A program made the position numbers and the translations under genes. Source: UBA11891 sp965658355 (GTDB taxonomy: Bacteria; Bacteroidota; Bacteroidia; Flavobacteriales; Flavobacteriaceae). Taken from it: 64,000 bases of DNA. Below, piece after piece: positions 17,833 through 25,394 of this stretch. How positions within the stretch are numbered: the first letter of the stretch is position 1; each line of letters begins with the position of its first letter. Location of the stretch: NCBI GenBank assembly GCA_965658355.1, contig CBFHRX010000004.1, forward strand, positions 1-64,000. Reading direction: 5' to 3'. The notes under the pieces are model-generated. The model was not told where the DNA came from and did no database searches. It saw only the letters and a program-made list of their open reading frames with translations.

Positions 17833-19341
17833 TTAGAGCTTTTCGGTTAGTATGGCCAAAAGGGTTTTTACGCCATTTCGATAGTTCCCCAACCGAATGT
17901 TTTCATTAGGACTGTGTTGGTTGTTATCTCTGTTCACGGTTGGCACTGCAACAGCAGGAATATCAAGCGTATTCACAAAAGGCGAGATGGGAATAGAGCC
18001 TCCGCTCATACGGACCCGAATAGGGTCTTGCTCAAAGCCACGAACGAGGGCTTTGCGAAGCCATTTTCCAACTTTGGTATCCAAATCGGTTCTGAAAGAT
18101 TGATAGGAAATTTCAGAACTAAGAGTGGCGACCCTTGGATATTGCGTGCGTTCTTCGGCTGTGGGTTCGCGGTCCACGACATAGTATCCTTGATTTTCGA
18201 TATGTTTTTGTATGAGTTGAATCAAGCGTTTGGGATCGGATTCGAGCACCAAGCGAACGTCAATTTCTGCACGCGCCCAGGCAGGGATAATGGTTCGTGC
18301 TTTTTCATTGATCCAGCCGGATTGCAAGCCTCTAATGTTTAGTGAAGGGTATTGAATAGACTCTTGATAGTTGGGGCCAACTTGATCAACCTCTCCAATC
18401 TGAAGGGTTTTCATAAAGTGCTCTTTATCGTGGGGAAAAGCCTTGAGAATTTTCTTTGTTTGATCGTCAATCTGAATTCCATCGTAGTAGCCAGGAATAG
18501 TGACCCTTCCACTGTCGTCTTTCATGGAAGCCAGTAGCTTTGCCATTCGCAAGGCAGGGTTGGGCACATAGTTGCCAAAGTGACCACTGTGTTGAGGAGC
18601 GATGGGGCCATAGGTTGTCAATTGAAGGGTGGCAATCCCCCTTGCGCCGAAGGAAAGAGTTGGCTTTCCAGAACGGTGCATGGGCCCATCAAAAATAATC
18701 AATTGATCAGCAGCTAGTAATTTTCTGTTGGCTTTAACAGCGTCGGGAAGATGAGGAGACCCGAGCTCTTCTTCAAAATCCATAATGACTTTTAGGTTGA
18801 AATTGGGTTGAATTTTTTCTCTCAACAGCACATCCATTGCTTTTAAAAACATGACAACGGGTCCTTTCGCATCACTTGCAGAGCGGGCAAAAACACGCCA
18901 ATCGTCTTCGTAGTTTTGAATGGTGTCCCAGGGGATTGCTTCCCATTCACCTGCTGTATTTTGTTTTTTTAAGACCGGGATATAAGGACTTTCTTGATTC
19001 CATTTAGCAGGATCTACTGGTTGTCCATCAAGCTGTAAATAGACTAAGACTGTTTGCTTGGCAGAGGGGTATTTTTTTTCAGCGAGAAGCAGTGGTGCTT
19101 TTGGGGTTTGAATACGTTGGGTAGTAAAGCCTCTTTCGGCAAAGGTACGTTCACACCATTGAACGTTTTTTTCTATTTCTGGCAAGCGCATTCCGTCATT
19201 GGGAATGCTTAGCACCTCTTGCAACATCGGAAAAGATTCCAAAGTAGCCTCGGCGGCCCATTTATCCAGCTGTTGAGCAGATTGCGCAAGGAGTGGGAAT
19301 GTAAAAAGAAAGCTAAAGAGAAGTGAGTAAAAAGTCTTCAT
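17833..19341 (-). CDS. Exported M20-family metallopeptidase
   Basis: A secreted dipeptidase/carboxypeptidase of the M20 zinc family with signal peptide LLFSFLFTFPLLAQS. The metal and catalytic residues are recognisable: VYLQLDGQP replaces the usual HxD strand, SASDAKGPVV supplies the bridging Asp, MDFEEELGSP supplies the catalytic Glu pair and NRDNNQHSPNEN the late His ligand. Length is 502. The usual first ligand H in GHxDV reads LQLDGQ here, a departure from canonical M20 enzymes that is shared by a Bacteroidota subgroup as far as I recall. Co-transcribed with the downstream hydrolase. Confidence 0.88.
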   Translation of the reverse strand: MKTFYSLLFSFLFTFPLLAQSAQQLDKWAAEATLESFPMLQEVLSIPNDGMRLPEIEKNVQWCERTFAERGFTTQRIQTPKAPLLLAEKKYPSAKQTVLVYLQLDGQPVDPAKWNQESPYIPVLKKQNTAGEWEAIPWDTIQNYEDDWRVFARSASDAKGPVVMFLKAMDVLLREKIQPNFNLKVIMDFEEELGSPHLPDAVKANRKLLAADQLIIFDGPMHRSGKPTLSFGARGIATLQLTTYGPIAPQHSGHFGNYVPNPALRMAKLLASMKDDSGRVTIPGYYDGIQIDDQTKKILKAFPHDKEHFMKTLQIGEVDQVGPNYQESIQYPSLNIRGLQSGWINEKARTIIPAWARAEIDVRLVLESDPKRLIQLIQKHIENQGYYVVDREPTAEERTQYPRVATLSSEISYQSFRTDLDTKVGKWLRKALVRGFEQDPIRVRMSGGSIPISPFVNTLDIPAVAVPTVNRDNNQHSPNENIRLGNYRNGVKTLLAILTEKL

Positions 19342-19397
19342 AAAATCATTTTTCCTAAAGATAGAAAATATGATTTCAATAAAAAGGAGCTAGGGGC

Positions 19398-21194
19398 TTA
19401 GTCGTTAAGTTGTAAGACGGCCATAAATGCCTGTTGTGGGATTTCAACATTACCCACCTGGCGCATTTTCTTTTTTCCTTTCTTTTGTTTTTCAAGCAAC
19501 TTTCGCTTTCGGGTAATATCTCCCCCATAACATTTTGCCGTAACGTCTTTCCGCAAGGCTTTGATGGTTTCCCGAGAGATTATTTTAGCACCGATAGCGG
19601 CTTGAATCGGAATGTCAAATTGCTGACGTGGGATAAGGCTTCGTAGCTTTTCACACATCTTTTTCCCAATCGTATAGGCATTGTCAGCGTGGATAAGAGC
19701 CGATAGGGCATCTACCTGATTGCCATTTAAGAGGATGTCTACTTTCACTAATTTTGAGGCGCGCATTCCAATAGGGGAATAGTCAAAAGACGCATAGCCT
19801 TTGGAGACTGTTTTGAGCCGGTCGTAGAAGTCAAAAACAATTTCAGCAAGGGGCAAGTCAAAACTCAACTCAACACGTTCGGTAGTAAGGTAGGTTTGAT
19901 TGGTGATAGTTCCCCGTTTCTCTATACAAAGCGACATGACATTCCCAACATAATCAGATTTGGTAATGATAGTGGCTTTGATATAGGGTTCTTCTACCCG
20001 TTCAAGATAGGAAGGGTCGGGCAGATCAGAGGGGTTGTTAACCGGCAATATGGTATCGGGTTCTTTTTTAGTAAAGGCGTGATAGGATACGTTGGGAACG
20101 GTTGTAATGACACTCATATTAAATTCACGCTCCAAGCGCTCTTGAATAATTTCAAGATGTAACATTCCCAAAAACCCACAACGGAATCCAAAGCCTAAGG
20201 CAGCGGAGCTTTCTGGCTGGAATACCAATGAAGCGTCATTGAGCTGTAGTTTTTCCATACTGGCACGAAGCTCCTCGTAGTCTTCAGTATCTACAGGATA
20301 GATTCCGGCAAAAACCATGGGCTTGACTTCTTCAAAACCAGAAATAGCAAAAGGGGTTGGGTTTTCTGTAGCGGTAATGGTATCTCCCACTTTGACCTCC
20401 TTGGCTTCTTTGATTCCCGTGATGAGGTAGCCTACATCGCCAGCGCCGATATTTTTTTGTGGGGCTTGTTTAAGGCGTAGCGTTCCAATTTCATCAGCAA
20501 AATAATTTTTGCCGGTGGCCATAAATTGAATTTTTTGGCCTTTGGAGAGTTGTCCGTTTAGGATTCTAAAATAGGTTTCAACCCCTCTAAAGGGATTGTA
20601 AACAGAATCAAAAATCAGGGCTTGCAAGGGGGCTTGAGGGTCGCCTTTGGGAGCGGGTACGCGGGCTACGATGGCGTCTAGTATTTCTTGAATTCCCAAA
20701 CCCGTTTTGGCAGATGCAGGAATAATTTCTTCTGGGGCACAGCCAAGTAAGTCGACGATATCGTCTGTTACTTCTTCAGGATTGGCAGAAGGCAAGTCGA
20801 TTTTATTGAGAACAGGAATGATTTCCAAGTCGTTCTCTAAGGCCAAATAAAGGTTGGAGATGGTTTGTGCCTGAATGCTTTGTGCCGCATCTACAACCAA
20901 GAGCGCTCCTTCACATGCCGCAATAGAACGGGAAACTTCATAGGAGAAATCAACATGGCCCGGAGTGTCGATAAGGTTAAACACATATTCTTCTCCTTCG
21001 TGGGTATAGTTCATTTGAATCGCGTGGGACTTGATGGTGATTCCGCGTTCGCGTTCCAGATCCATATCATCCAGCAGCTGATCTTGTTTTTCTCGATCGG
21101 TAATGGCTCCCGTAAAATCAAGGAGTCTATCAGCCAAGGTACTTTTACCGTGGTCAATGTGTGCGATTATGCAAAAATTTCTAATATTCTTCAT
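19398..21194 (-). CDS. lepA: Elongation factor 4 (back-translocating GTPase)
   Basis: Ribosome-associated translational GTPase. G1 AHIDHGKST, G3 DTPGH, G4 NKID, EF-G-like domains and the LepA-specific lysine-rich C-terminus (KCYGGDITRKRKLLEKQKKGKKKMRQ) are all present, with the expected length of about 598. I start at MKNIRNFCIIAH, the family's usual N-terminus. An ATG six codons upstream (21212) is equally worth considering. The TATCTTTG promoter element at 21220-21227 ends seven bases before it, which would make that start leaderless. Confidence 0.96.
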   Translation of the reverse strand: MKNIRNFCIIAHIDHGKSTLADRLLDFTGAITDREKQDQLLDDMDLERERGITIKSHAIQMNYTHEGEEYVFNLIDTPGHVDFSYEVSRSIAACEGALLVVDAAQSIQAQTISNLYLALENDLEIIPVLNKIDLPSANPEEVTDDIVDLLGCAPEEIIPASAKTGLGIQEILDAIVARVPAPKGDPQAPLQALIFDSVYNPFRGVETYFRILNGQLSKGQKIQFMATGKNYFADEIGTLRLKQAPQKNIGAGDVGYLITGIKEAKEVKVGDTITATENPTPFAISGFEEVKPMVFAGIYPVDTEDYEELRASMEKLQLNDASLVFQPESSAALGFGFRCGFLGMLHLEIIQERLEREFNMSVITTVPNVSYHAFTKKEPDTILPVNNPSDLPDPSYLERVEEPYIKATIITKSDYVGNVMSLCIEKRGTITNQTYLTTERVELSFDLPLAEIVFDFYDRLKTVSKGYASFDYSPIGMRASKLVKVDILLNGNQVDALSALIHADNAYTIGKKMCEKLRSLIPRQQFDIPIQAAIGAKIISRETIKALRKDVTAKCYGGDITRKRKLLEKQKKGKKKMRQVGNVEIPQQAFMAVLQLND

Positions 21195-21219
21195 CTCAAC
21201 GCCTTCCTTCATAGCCCCA

Positions 21220-21227
21220 CAAAGATA
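21220..21227 (-). promoter_or_regulatory. lepA -7 promoter element TATCTTTG
   Basis: Minus-strand TAnnTTTG match 7 bases before the first in-frame ATG of lepA and 25 bases before the conventional start. Confidence 0.5.
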
Positions 21228-21264
21228 TTACTTTGTTTGTGGACTGAGTAGAAAAAAGCAAGGC

Positions 21265-21293
21265 TTTGATTCCTAGAAATGTTTTTACCTTTG
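21265..21293 (+). promoter_or_regulatory. dusB promoter (TTTG ... TACCTTTG)
   Basis: TTTG at 21265-21268, 17-base spacer, TACCTTTG at 21286-21293, then only 4 bases to the dusB ATG; predicts a leaderless transcript. Confidence 0.6.
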
Positions 21294-21297
21294 CAGC

Positions 21298-22290
21298 ATG
21301 CCAAACATAGGTCCAATAGAACTCCCTGACTTCCCATTGTTGCTTGCCCCAATGGAAGATGTAAGCGATCCGCCTTTTCGCGCCTTGTGCAAAGAAAACG
21401 GGGCTGATGTTGTATATACTGAGTTTATTTCCTCTGAAGGATTGATTCGAGACGCTGCCAAAAGCGTACAGAAACTAGACATCTACGAAAAGGAAAGACC
21501 TGTTGGGATTCAAATTTTTGGGGCCAATTTGGATTCTATGTTGCAAGCTGTGGACATTGTTGAAAAGTCCAAGCCTGATATAATAGACATCAATTTTGGC
21601 TGTCCTGTCAAAAAAGTCGTCTGCAAAGGCGCAGGTGCTGGAATTTTAAAAGACATTCCTTTAATGGTTAAGTTAAGTGCGGAAATGGTGAAACGCTCAG
21701 CACTTCCAGTCACGGTTAAAACACGATTGGGCTGGGACCACGATTCAATCAAAATTGTAGAAGTAGCTGAGCGCTTGCAAGATGTAGGGGTGGCAGCCAT
21801 TTCTATTCACGGCAGAACCCGAGCGCAGATGTACAAAGGCGATGCCGACTGGAAACCCATTGCGGCGGTTAAGAACAATCCCCGTATGCACATACCTGTC
21901 TTTGGTAATGGCGATGTGAATACTCCCGAGCAGGCCAAAAAAATGCGTGATGAGTATGGTTTGGATGGTGCGATGATTGGCCGAGCCAGTATTGGCAACC
22001 CTTGGTTTTTTAATCAAGTAAAAACCTTTTTGAAAACAGGCACGCACCAAGCCCCTCCCACAATGGAAGAGCGGGTTCATGCAGCACGTCGCCATTTGCA
22101 GATGTCTCTAGATTGGAAAGGGGAAGTCTTGGGGGTCTTAGAAACCCGGCGTCACTATACCAATTATTTTAAAGGGATTCCCAACTTCAAAGAATACCGA
22201 ACACAAATGGTGACCGCTAATGCATCCTCAGATGTTTTTGCCGCTTTTGATGCTGTTTTGGAAAAGTGGGGAGATTATCAATTTGCCTGA
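21298..22290 (+). CDS. dusB: tRNA-dihydrouridine synthase
   Basis: FMN-dependent reductase that makes dihydrouridine in the tRNA D-loop. TIM-barrel motifs: LLLAPMEDVSDPPFR (FMN phosphate/N-terminal strand), the catalytic Cys109 in INFGCPVKKVVCKGAGAG, HGRTRAQMYKG, and GNGDVNTPEQA plus GLDGAMIGRASIGNPW for FMN binding. Length 330 and motif set fit the DusB subgroup. It is the only plus-strand gene between lepA and the convergent permease gene, whose 3' end it overlaps by 13 bases. Confidence 0.94.
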   Translation: MPNIGPIELPDFPLLLAPMEDVSDPPFRALCKENGADVVYTEFISSEGLIRDAAKSVQKLDIYEKERPVGIQIFGANLDSMLQAVDIVEKSKPDIIDINFGCPVKKVVCKGAGAGILKDIPLMVKLSAEMVKRSALPVTVKTRLGWDHDSIKIVEVAERLQDVGVAAISIHGRTRAQMYKGDADWKPIAAVKNNPRMHIPVFGNGDVNTPEQAKKMRDEYGLDGAMIGRASIGNPWFFNQVKTFLKTGTHQAPPTMEERVHAARRHLQMSLDWKGEVLGVLETRRHYTNYFKGIPNFKEYRTQMVTANASSDVFAAFDAVLEKWGDYQFA

Positions 22291-23477
22291 AAAGCCTTCC
22301 TCTCTTTATTTCGAGTCGCCCAAAAAGAGGCAATCGACCCCAGCACAAAGACGGTTACTAGCACCAGTAGAATGTTGCCAACTTCCCAAATGACGGGGTA
22401 GGCAATGGCCGTTCCGGGGACATAAATAAAAGGGAAAAACTGCTGTATTAAGACAATAGCACTGGCCAGTATTACCCCAACAATCCCCCCCCAAAAGCTG
22501 ATTAAACAGCCCAAGGTGAAAAAGAGCTGTCGGATTTGAGAAGGGGTCAAGCCCATGGCATGGTAGATGGTAAATTGCGGTCTTTTGTCCACCATCATCA
22601 TCAACAAAGCCCCCACAACGTTAAAAAGCGCAATGATTAAGACAAGCGTAAAGATGAGGTAGACGGCTAAATTTTCAGTTTTTAGCATTTTATAAAAGGC
22701 GGCATTGAGATCGTTGCGGTCTAACAAACGGAGTTTAGAACGCAGCAAAGCAGAGAGTTGCTGATGAAGCTGGTCTTTGGAAAGCAAGGGAGCCTTGATT
22801 TCAATAGCACTAAAGAGCGTATCGGGATAATTCAACAACTCTTGCGCAAAAGACAAAGGGGCGAAGAGGTATTTTTTATCCAAATCGTCGCTGATTCGAT
22901 AGAGTCCCACCACATAAAGTGGGCGGGTTTTTAAACGGGTGTTATTTAAGATACTACTGCTGTTTTCTTCGGGGACGGTTACATTCAAAAACGAGTCGTA
23001 ATCAAACACGCCAACCCCCAAGGCCGAAGCCAGACCATAGCCCATAACCGTTTGGGATTGCTCCATCTGATTCCATTCACCTACTAGCACCAAACTATCA
23101 ACGGGAATTGTTTTGGGATAGTCTGGAGGCACTCCTTTTAAATAAGCAACTTGGCTTTTGGATTCAAAAGAGAGAAATACTTTTTCCTCCAGAACAGGTG
23201 CCCAAGAGGCAATAGGAAGGGTGTTGAGTTCTTGTATTACAAGACTGTCCAGCACGAGAGTCTTCCCCTGCTTGGGGATTAGCTTAAAATCGGGATCTAG
23301 GCCGCTGGTAAAAGTTAGGCCAAATTCTTTGAGCCCACTAAAGGCACTTAAGACCACGAATAGTGAAGCGCTTGCCACTACGACAACCAAAACCGCAATA
23401 GCATTGATCCGATTGATAACGGTCTGTCGGCTTTTAGAAAAGAAATAACGCCATGCGATCCGAAAGACAATGTGCAT
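22278..23477 (-). CDS. LolC/LolE-type ABC transporter permease (FtsX family)
   Basis: Inner-membrane permease of the MacB/FtsX superfamily. One N-terminal span (INAIAVLVVVVASASLFVVLSAF, residues about 24-46) is followed by a large periplasmic region (50-270) and three C-terminal spans, the layout of LolC/LolE lipoprotein-release permeases. It begins RIAWRYFFSKS, a family hallmark. The cognate ATPase gene is not adjacent. It follows rbfA by two bases on the same strand; pairing of rbfA with this permease gene is common in flavobacteria to my knowledge. Confidence 0.9.
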   Translation of the reverse strand: MHIVFRIAWRYFFSKSRQTVINRINAIAVLVVVVASASLFVVLSAFSGLKEFGLTFTSGLDPDFKLIPKQGKTLVLDSLVIQELNTLPIASWAPVLEEKVFLSFESKSQVAYLKGVPPDYPKTIPVDSLVLVGEWNQMEQSQTVMGYGLASALGVGVFDYDSFLNVTVPEENSSSILNNTRLKTRPLYVVGLYRISDDLDKKYLFAPLSFAQELLNYPDTLFSAIEIKAPLLSKDQLHQQLSALLRSKLRLLDRNDLNAAFYKMLKTENLAVYLIFTLVLIIALFNVVGALLMMMVDKRPQFTIYHAMGLTPSQIRQLFFTLGCLISFWGGIVGVILASAIVLIQQFFPFIYVPGTAIAYPVIWEVGNILLVLVTVFVLGSIASFWATRNKERKAFQAN

Positions 23478-23479
23478 GT

Positions 23480-23869
23480 TTAGTCTTTTTTTGGCGGCTG
23501 ATTTGGAGCAATAGGGTTATCGGGGCTTTTTAAGTCTCTTTCGATGGCTTCAATATAATCTAGAGAATCGTCTAAATAAAACACCAAGTCCGGGATTCGT
23601 CTCAATTGGTTTTTTAGCAACTGTGAAAGATCGTGCTTCAGCTGGAAGCTGTTTTGTTGCAGGGCGTCTAGATAATAAGAAGCTTTGTCAGAAGGGAATA
23701 TACTTAGATAGACTTTAGCGAGCGACAAATCTATCGTAACCTTGACCTTGGTAACCGACAGAATAAGGTTGGAAACTCCTTCTTGACGAAGCGCCGTTTG
23801 AATAAGCTGGGCGACTTCTTTTTGAAGCAGGCTGCCTATTTTCTGTTGCCGTGGACTTTCTTCTTGCAT
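23480..23869 (-). CDS. rbfA: Ribosome-binding factor A
   Basis: KH-fold 30S maturation factor acting on the 5' region of 16S rRNA. Landmarks: RQQKIGSLLQKEVAQLIQ at the N-terminus, VKVTIDLSLAKVYLSIF in the core and LRRIPDLVFYLDDSLDYIEAIE at the C-terminus. I choose the ATG at 23869 (MQEESPRQQ) over an in-frame upstream codon because a TACTTTTG promoter ends four bases before it and the family starts here. The protein is then 129 residues. Co-transcribed with the LolC/E permease gene. Confidence 0.94.
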   Translation of the reverse strand: MQEESPRQQKIGSLLQKEVAQLIQTALRQEGVSNLILSVTKVKVTIDLSLAKVYLSIFPSDKASYYLDALQQNSFQLKHDLSQLLKNQLRRIPDLVFYLDDSLDYIEAIERDLKSPDNPIAPNQPPKKD

Positions 23870-23873
23870 AAAA

Positions 23874-23881
23874 CAAAAGTA
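23874..23881 (-). promoter_or_regulatory. rbfA -7 promoter element TACTTTTG
   Basis: TAnnTTTG on the minus strand, 4 bases upstream of the chosen rbfA ATG; this both implies leaderless initiation and argues against a longer N-terminus. Confidence 0.55.
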
Positions 23882-23962
23882 CGGAATCTCTACTGGAAAA
23901 GAGGAGTCTGCCATAGAAGGGTCATGATAACAGCTGGAAGTAACAGCAAATAGGGAAGGGGC

Positions 23963-24364
23963 TTAGCCTTCGGGCACAAATTCCCATTTAAAATCAGACG
24001 TCAGACGGTAGGTTCCGACATGTGTTTTTCGCCATTGGCTAGGCGGTATAATGGAGAGAAAATCACCTTTGGCACCTTCATACAAATGATAGACCTCTCC
24101 TACGATGGGCTCAAATTTATAAGCGGCTGCATAGACCCTTTGTGTATTTGAGGCTTCCGTGACAAAAGCTTTGATTTTCTGTTGCAGTTCTTCGAGCTCT
24201 GCACTTAAAATCTTGGATGCTTTTTCGACTCCTTTTCGCTTAAATGCATCTACGTTGGGAACCTCAATTAAAGGCCCACTCACCGAGCTTGCATAGGGCA
24301 GTAACTTGGCTACATAGGAATCAGTGTCTTCATCCCAAACAACGGAATCAGGCTTTTTCTTCAA
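23963..24364 (-). CDS. DUF2452 family protein
   Basis: A small conserved Bacteroidota protein of unknown function. Diagnostic segments are KKPDSVVWDEDTDSY at the start, LPYASSVSGPLIEVPNV, FEPIVGEVYHLYEG and FLSIIPPSQW near the end. No signal peptide or membrane span. No ATG precedes these conserved residues; I place the start at a TTG (24364), about 13 bases after a TATCTTTG element (24377-24384), giving 133 residues. A further TTG at 24406 lies upstream of that promoter and is less likely. Confidence 0.82.
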   Translation of the reverse strand: MKKKPDSVVWDEDTDSYVAKLLPYASSVSGPLIEVPNVDAFKRKGVEKASKILSAELEELQQKIKAFVTEASNTQRVYAAAYKFEPIVGEVYHLYEGAKGDFLSIIPPSQWRKTHVGTYRLTSDFKWEFVPEG

Positions 24365-24376
24365 AACAATTTTTTT

Positions 24377-24384
24377 CAAAGATA
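24377..24384 (-). promoter_or_regulatory. -7 element TATCTTTG of the DUF2452 gene
   Basis: TAnnTTTG match on the minus strand placed 13 bases before the proposed TTG start. Confidence 0.45.
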
Positions 24385-24481
24385 CTCTATTGGTCGTGAA
24401 ATTCAAGGAGACCGCAGGAGGACCACTATATGATTACTAAAAACGAATCCATTCAAGGGCTCTAGCAATTTAGTTTTTTTG

Positions 24482-24489
24482 TATTTTTG
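24482..24489 (+). promoter_or_regulatory. Probable tRNA promoter -7 element TATTTTTG
   Basis: TAnnTTTG match 35 bases upstream of the tRNA; a T7 run precedes it. No clear -33 element was assigned. Confidence 0.4.
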
Positions 24490-24523
24490 CCCTATGTTCA
24501 AATTCGGATTAGCCGAAAGAACA

Positions 24524-24600
24524 GGTCCTATAGCTCAGTTGGTTAGAGTAGCTGACTCATAATCAGTTGGTCCCTGGTTCGAGCCCAGGTGGGACCACCA
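24524..24600 (+). tRNA. tRNA with CAU anticodon (tRNA-Ile2 or elongator tRNA-Met)
   Basis: Complete 77-base cloverleaf including an encoded CCA. The acceptor stem GGTCCTA/TGGGACC has one G-U pair, the anticodon loop is CTCATAA, and the T arm is CCTGG-TTCGAGC-CCAGG. CAU is read by elongator Met, or by Ile2 after lysidine modification by TilS. Pairs C4-G69 and C5-G68, which TilS uses as identity elements in E. coli, are present here and absent from E. coli tRNA-Met, so I lean to tRNA-Ile2. It marks the left edge of an accessory region. Confidence 0.9.
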
Positions 24601-24605
24601 ATAAG

Positions 24606-24638
24606 CCCTCTAAGTCTTTGACTATGAGGGTTTTTATT
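24606..24638 (+). terminator. tRNA terminator hairpin
   Basis: CCCTC/GAGGG stem with an inner AGTC/GACT pair, followed by T5 and further T-rich sequence. Confidence 0.7.
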
Positions 24639-24653
24639 TTTTACATATTTAAG

Positions 24654-24674
24654 TGTGAACCCTTTTGTGAACCC
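24654..24674 (+). repeat. Short direct repeat TGTGAACCC x2
   Basis: Two copies of TGTGAACCC spaced 12 bases apart just after the tRNA terminator. Paired short direct repeats next to a tRNA can be remnants of integrase arm sites, but no integrase gene is present here. Confidence 0.35.
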
Positions 24675-24747
24675 AAACATGGTTTATTATAGTTAAAATG
24701 ACGTGTAGATGTCGTGAGAGAAAAGTTTATATAAGAATAGTTTTGTC

Positions 24748-25122
24748 ATGAGATTAGGGACAAAAATCAAGGAACTGCGTAAAAAGAAAGGTTTGACTCA
24801 AATTGAACTCTCAGAAAAAACAGGATTAACAGAGAGAACCATTCAAAGAATAGAAAACCATGAAGTAGAACCTTCAATACACTCGTTAAAAAAAATGGGT
24901 GATGTTCTTAATCACAATTTAAACGAACAAAAACGGTATGACATGACGAAAAAACAAAGACTATTAAATGTTTTTTTACTCTCTATTTCAATTCTTATTG
25001 TAGTAGATTTTTTGGTTGGATGGTTAACATGGGAAGAACATTGGTGGGTTCTCATTAGTTGGTTTTTTCCTATTATCGGTGGTATTTCAATTCCATACTA
25101 TAAAAAAAGAAGAGGTAAATAA
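24748..25122 (+). CDS. Xre-family HTH regulator with two membrane spans
   Basis: The N-terminal half (about residues 1-62) is a Cro/CI-type helix-turn-helix: KIKELRKKKGLTQIELSEKTGLTERTIQRIEN. The C-terminal half has two hydrophobic segments (FLLSISILIVVDFLVGWL and WWVLISWFFPIIGGISI), ending in a basic KKRRGK tail. This is an HTH fused to a small membrane domain, found scattered in Bacteroidota; it suggests a membrane-tethered repressor. It stands alone between the tRNA and the phytase block. Target unknown. Confidence 0.85.
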   Translation: MRLGTKIKELRKKKGLTQIELSEKTGLTERTIQRIENHEVEPSIHSLKKMGDVLNHNLNEQKRYDMTKKQRLLNVFLLSISILIVVDFLVGWLTWEEHWWVLISWFFPIIGGISIPYYKKRRGK

Positions 25123-25154
25123 TTTTAAAGTTCAGTTTTTTAAAAGCGCCAACA

Positions 25155-25222
25155 CTATTTTCGCTTTCTGATCTTCCGCAAGCTTGGTGAACTGGTCCCC
25201 CAAAGTAAAAACCCACTCAGTA
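25155..25222 (-). pseudogene. 3'-end fragment of a PepSY-protein gene
   Basis: Read on the minus strand this stretch encodes LLSGFLLWGTSSPSLRKIRK and a stop, nearly the same C-terminus as the intact PepSY gene 4 kb to the right. Homology stops abruptly at about 25222, so only the last 22 codons remain. It is the left member of a 62-base direct repeat bracketing the TonB receptor and phytase genes. Confidence 0.75.
25161..25222 (+). repeat. Left copy of 62-base direct repeat
   Basis: Matches 29193-29254 at 59 of 62 positions (51 of 52 over 25171-25222). Same orientation, unit offset 4,032 bases. Confidence 0.85.
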
Positions 25223-25370
25223 AATTATACACCCTACAGGAGCTAGTGATTGGAGTTGAGTTAATTGTCTTAATAGCGTATTAACTTTTTTAACTTTTAC
25301 ATAAGGTTTGTGTTTGGTTTTTATAAGGTACTGTTAACAGGAAGGTCACATTTTAGATAGTTGAACTCAA

Positions 25371-25378
25371 TACTTTTG
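25371..25378 (+). promoter_or_regulatory. -7 element TACTTTTG before the TonB receptor gene
   Basis: TAnnTTTG match 16 bases upstream of the receptor ATG, inside the repeat-bracketed block, so the block carries its own promoter. Confidence 0.45.
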
Positions 25379-25394
25379 AATAAATATCATAATC

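Noticed and set aside
24654..24674. The TGTGAACCC pair as a true attachment site
   Set aside because: Nine-base repeats alone are not enough; no matching copy was found at a right-hand boundary and no integrase is nearby, so it is only listed as a repeat.
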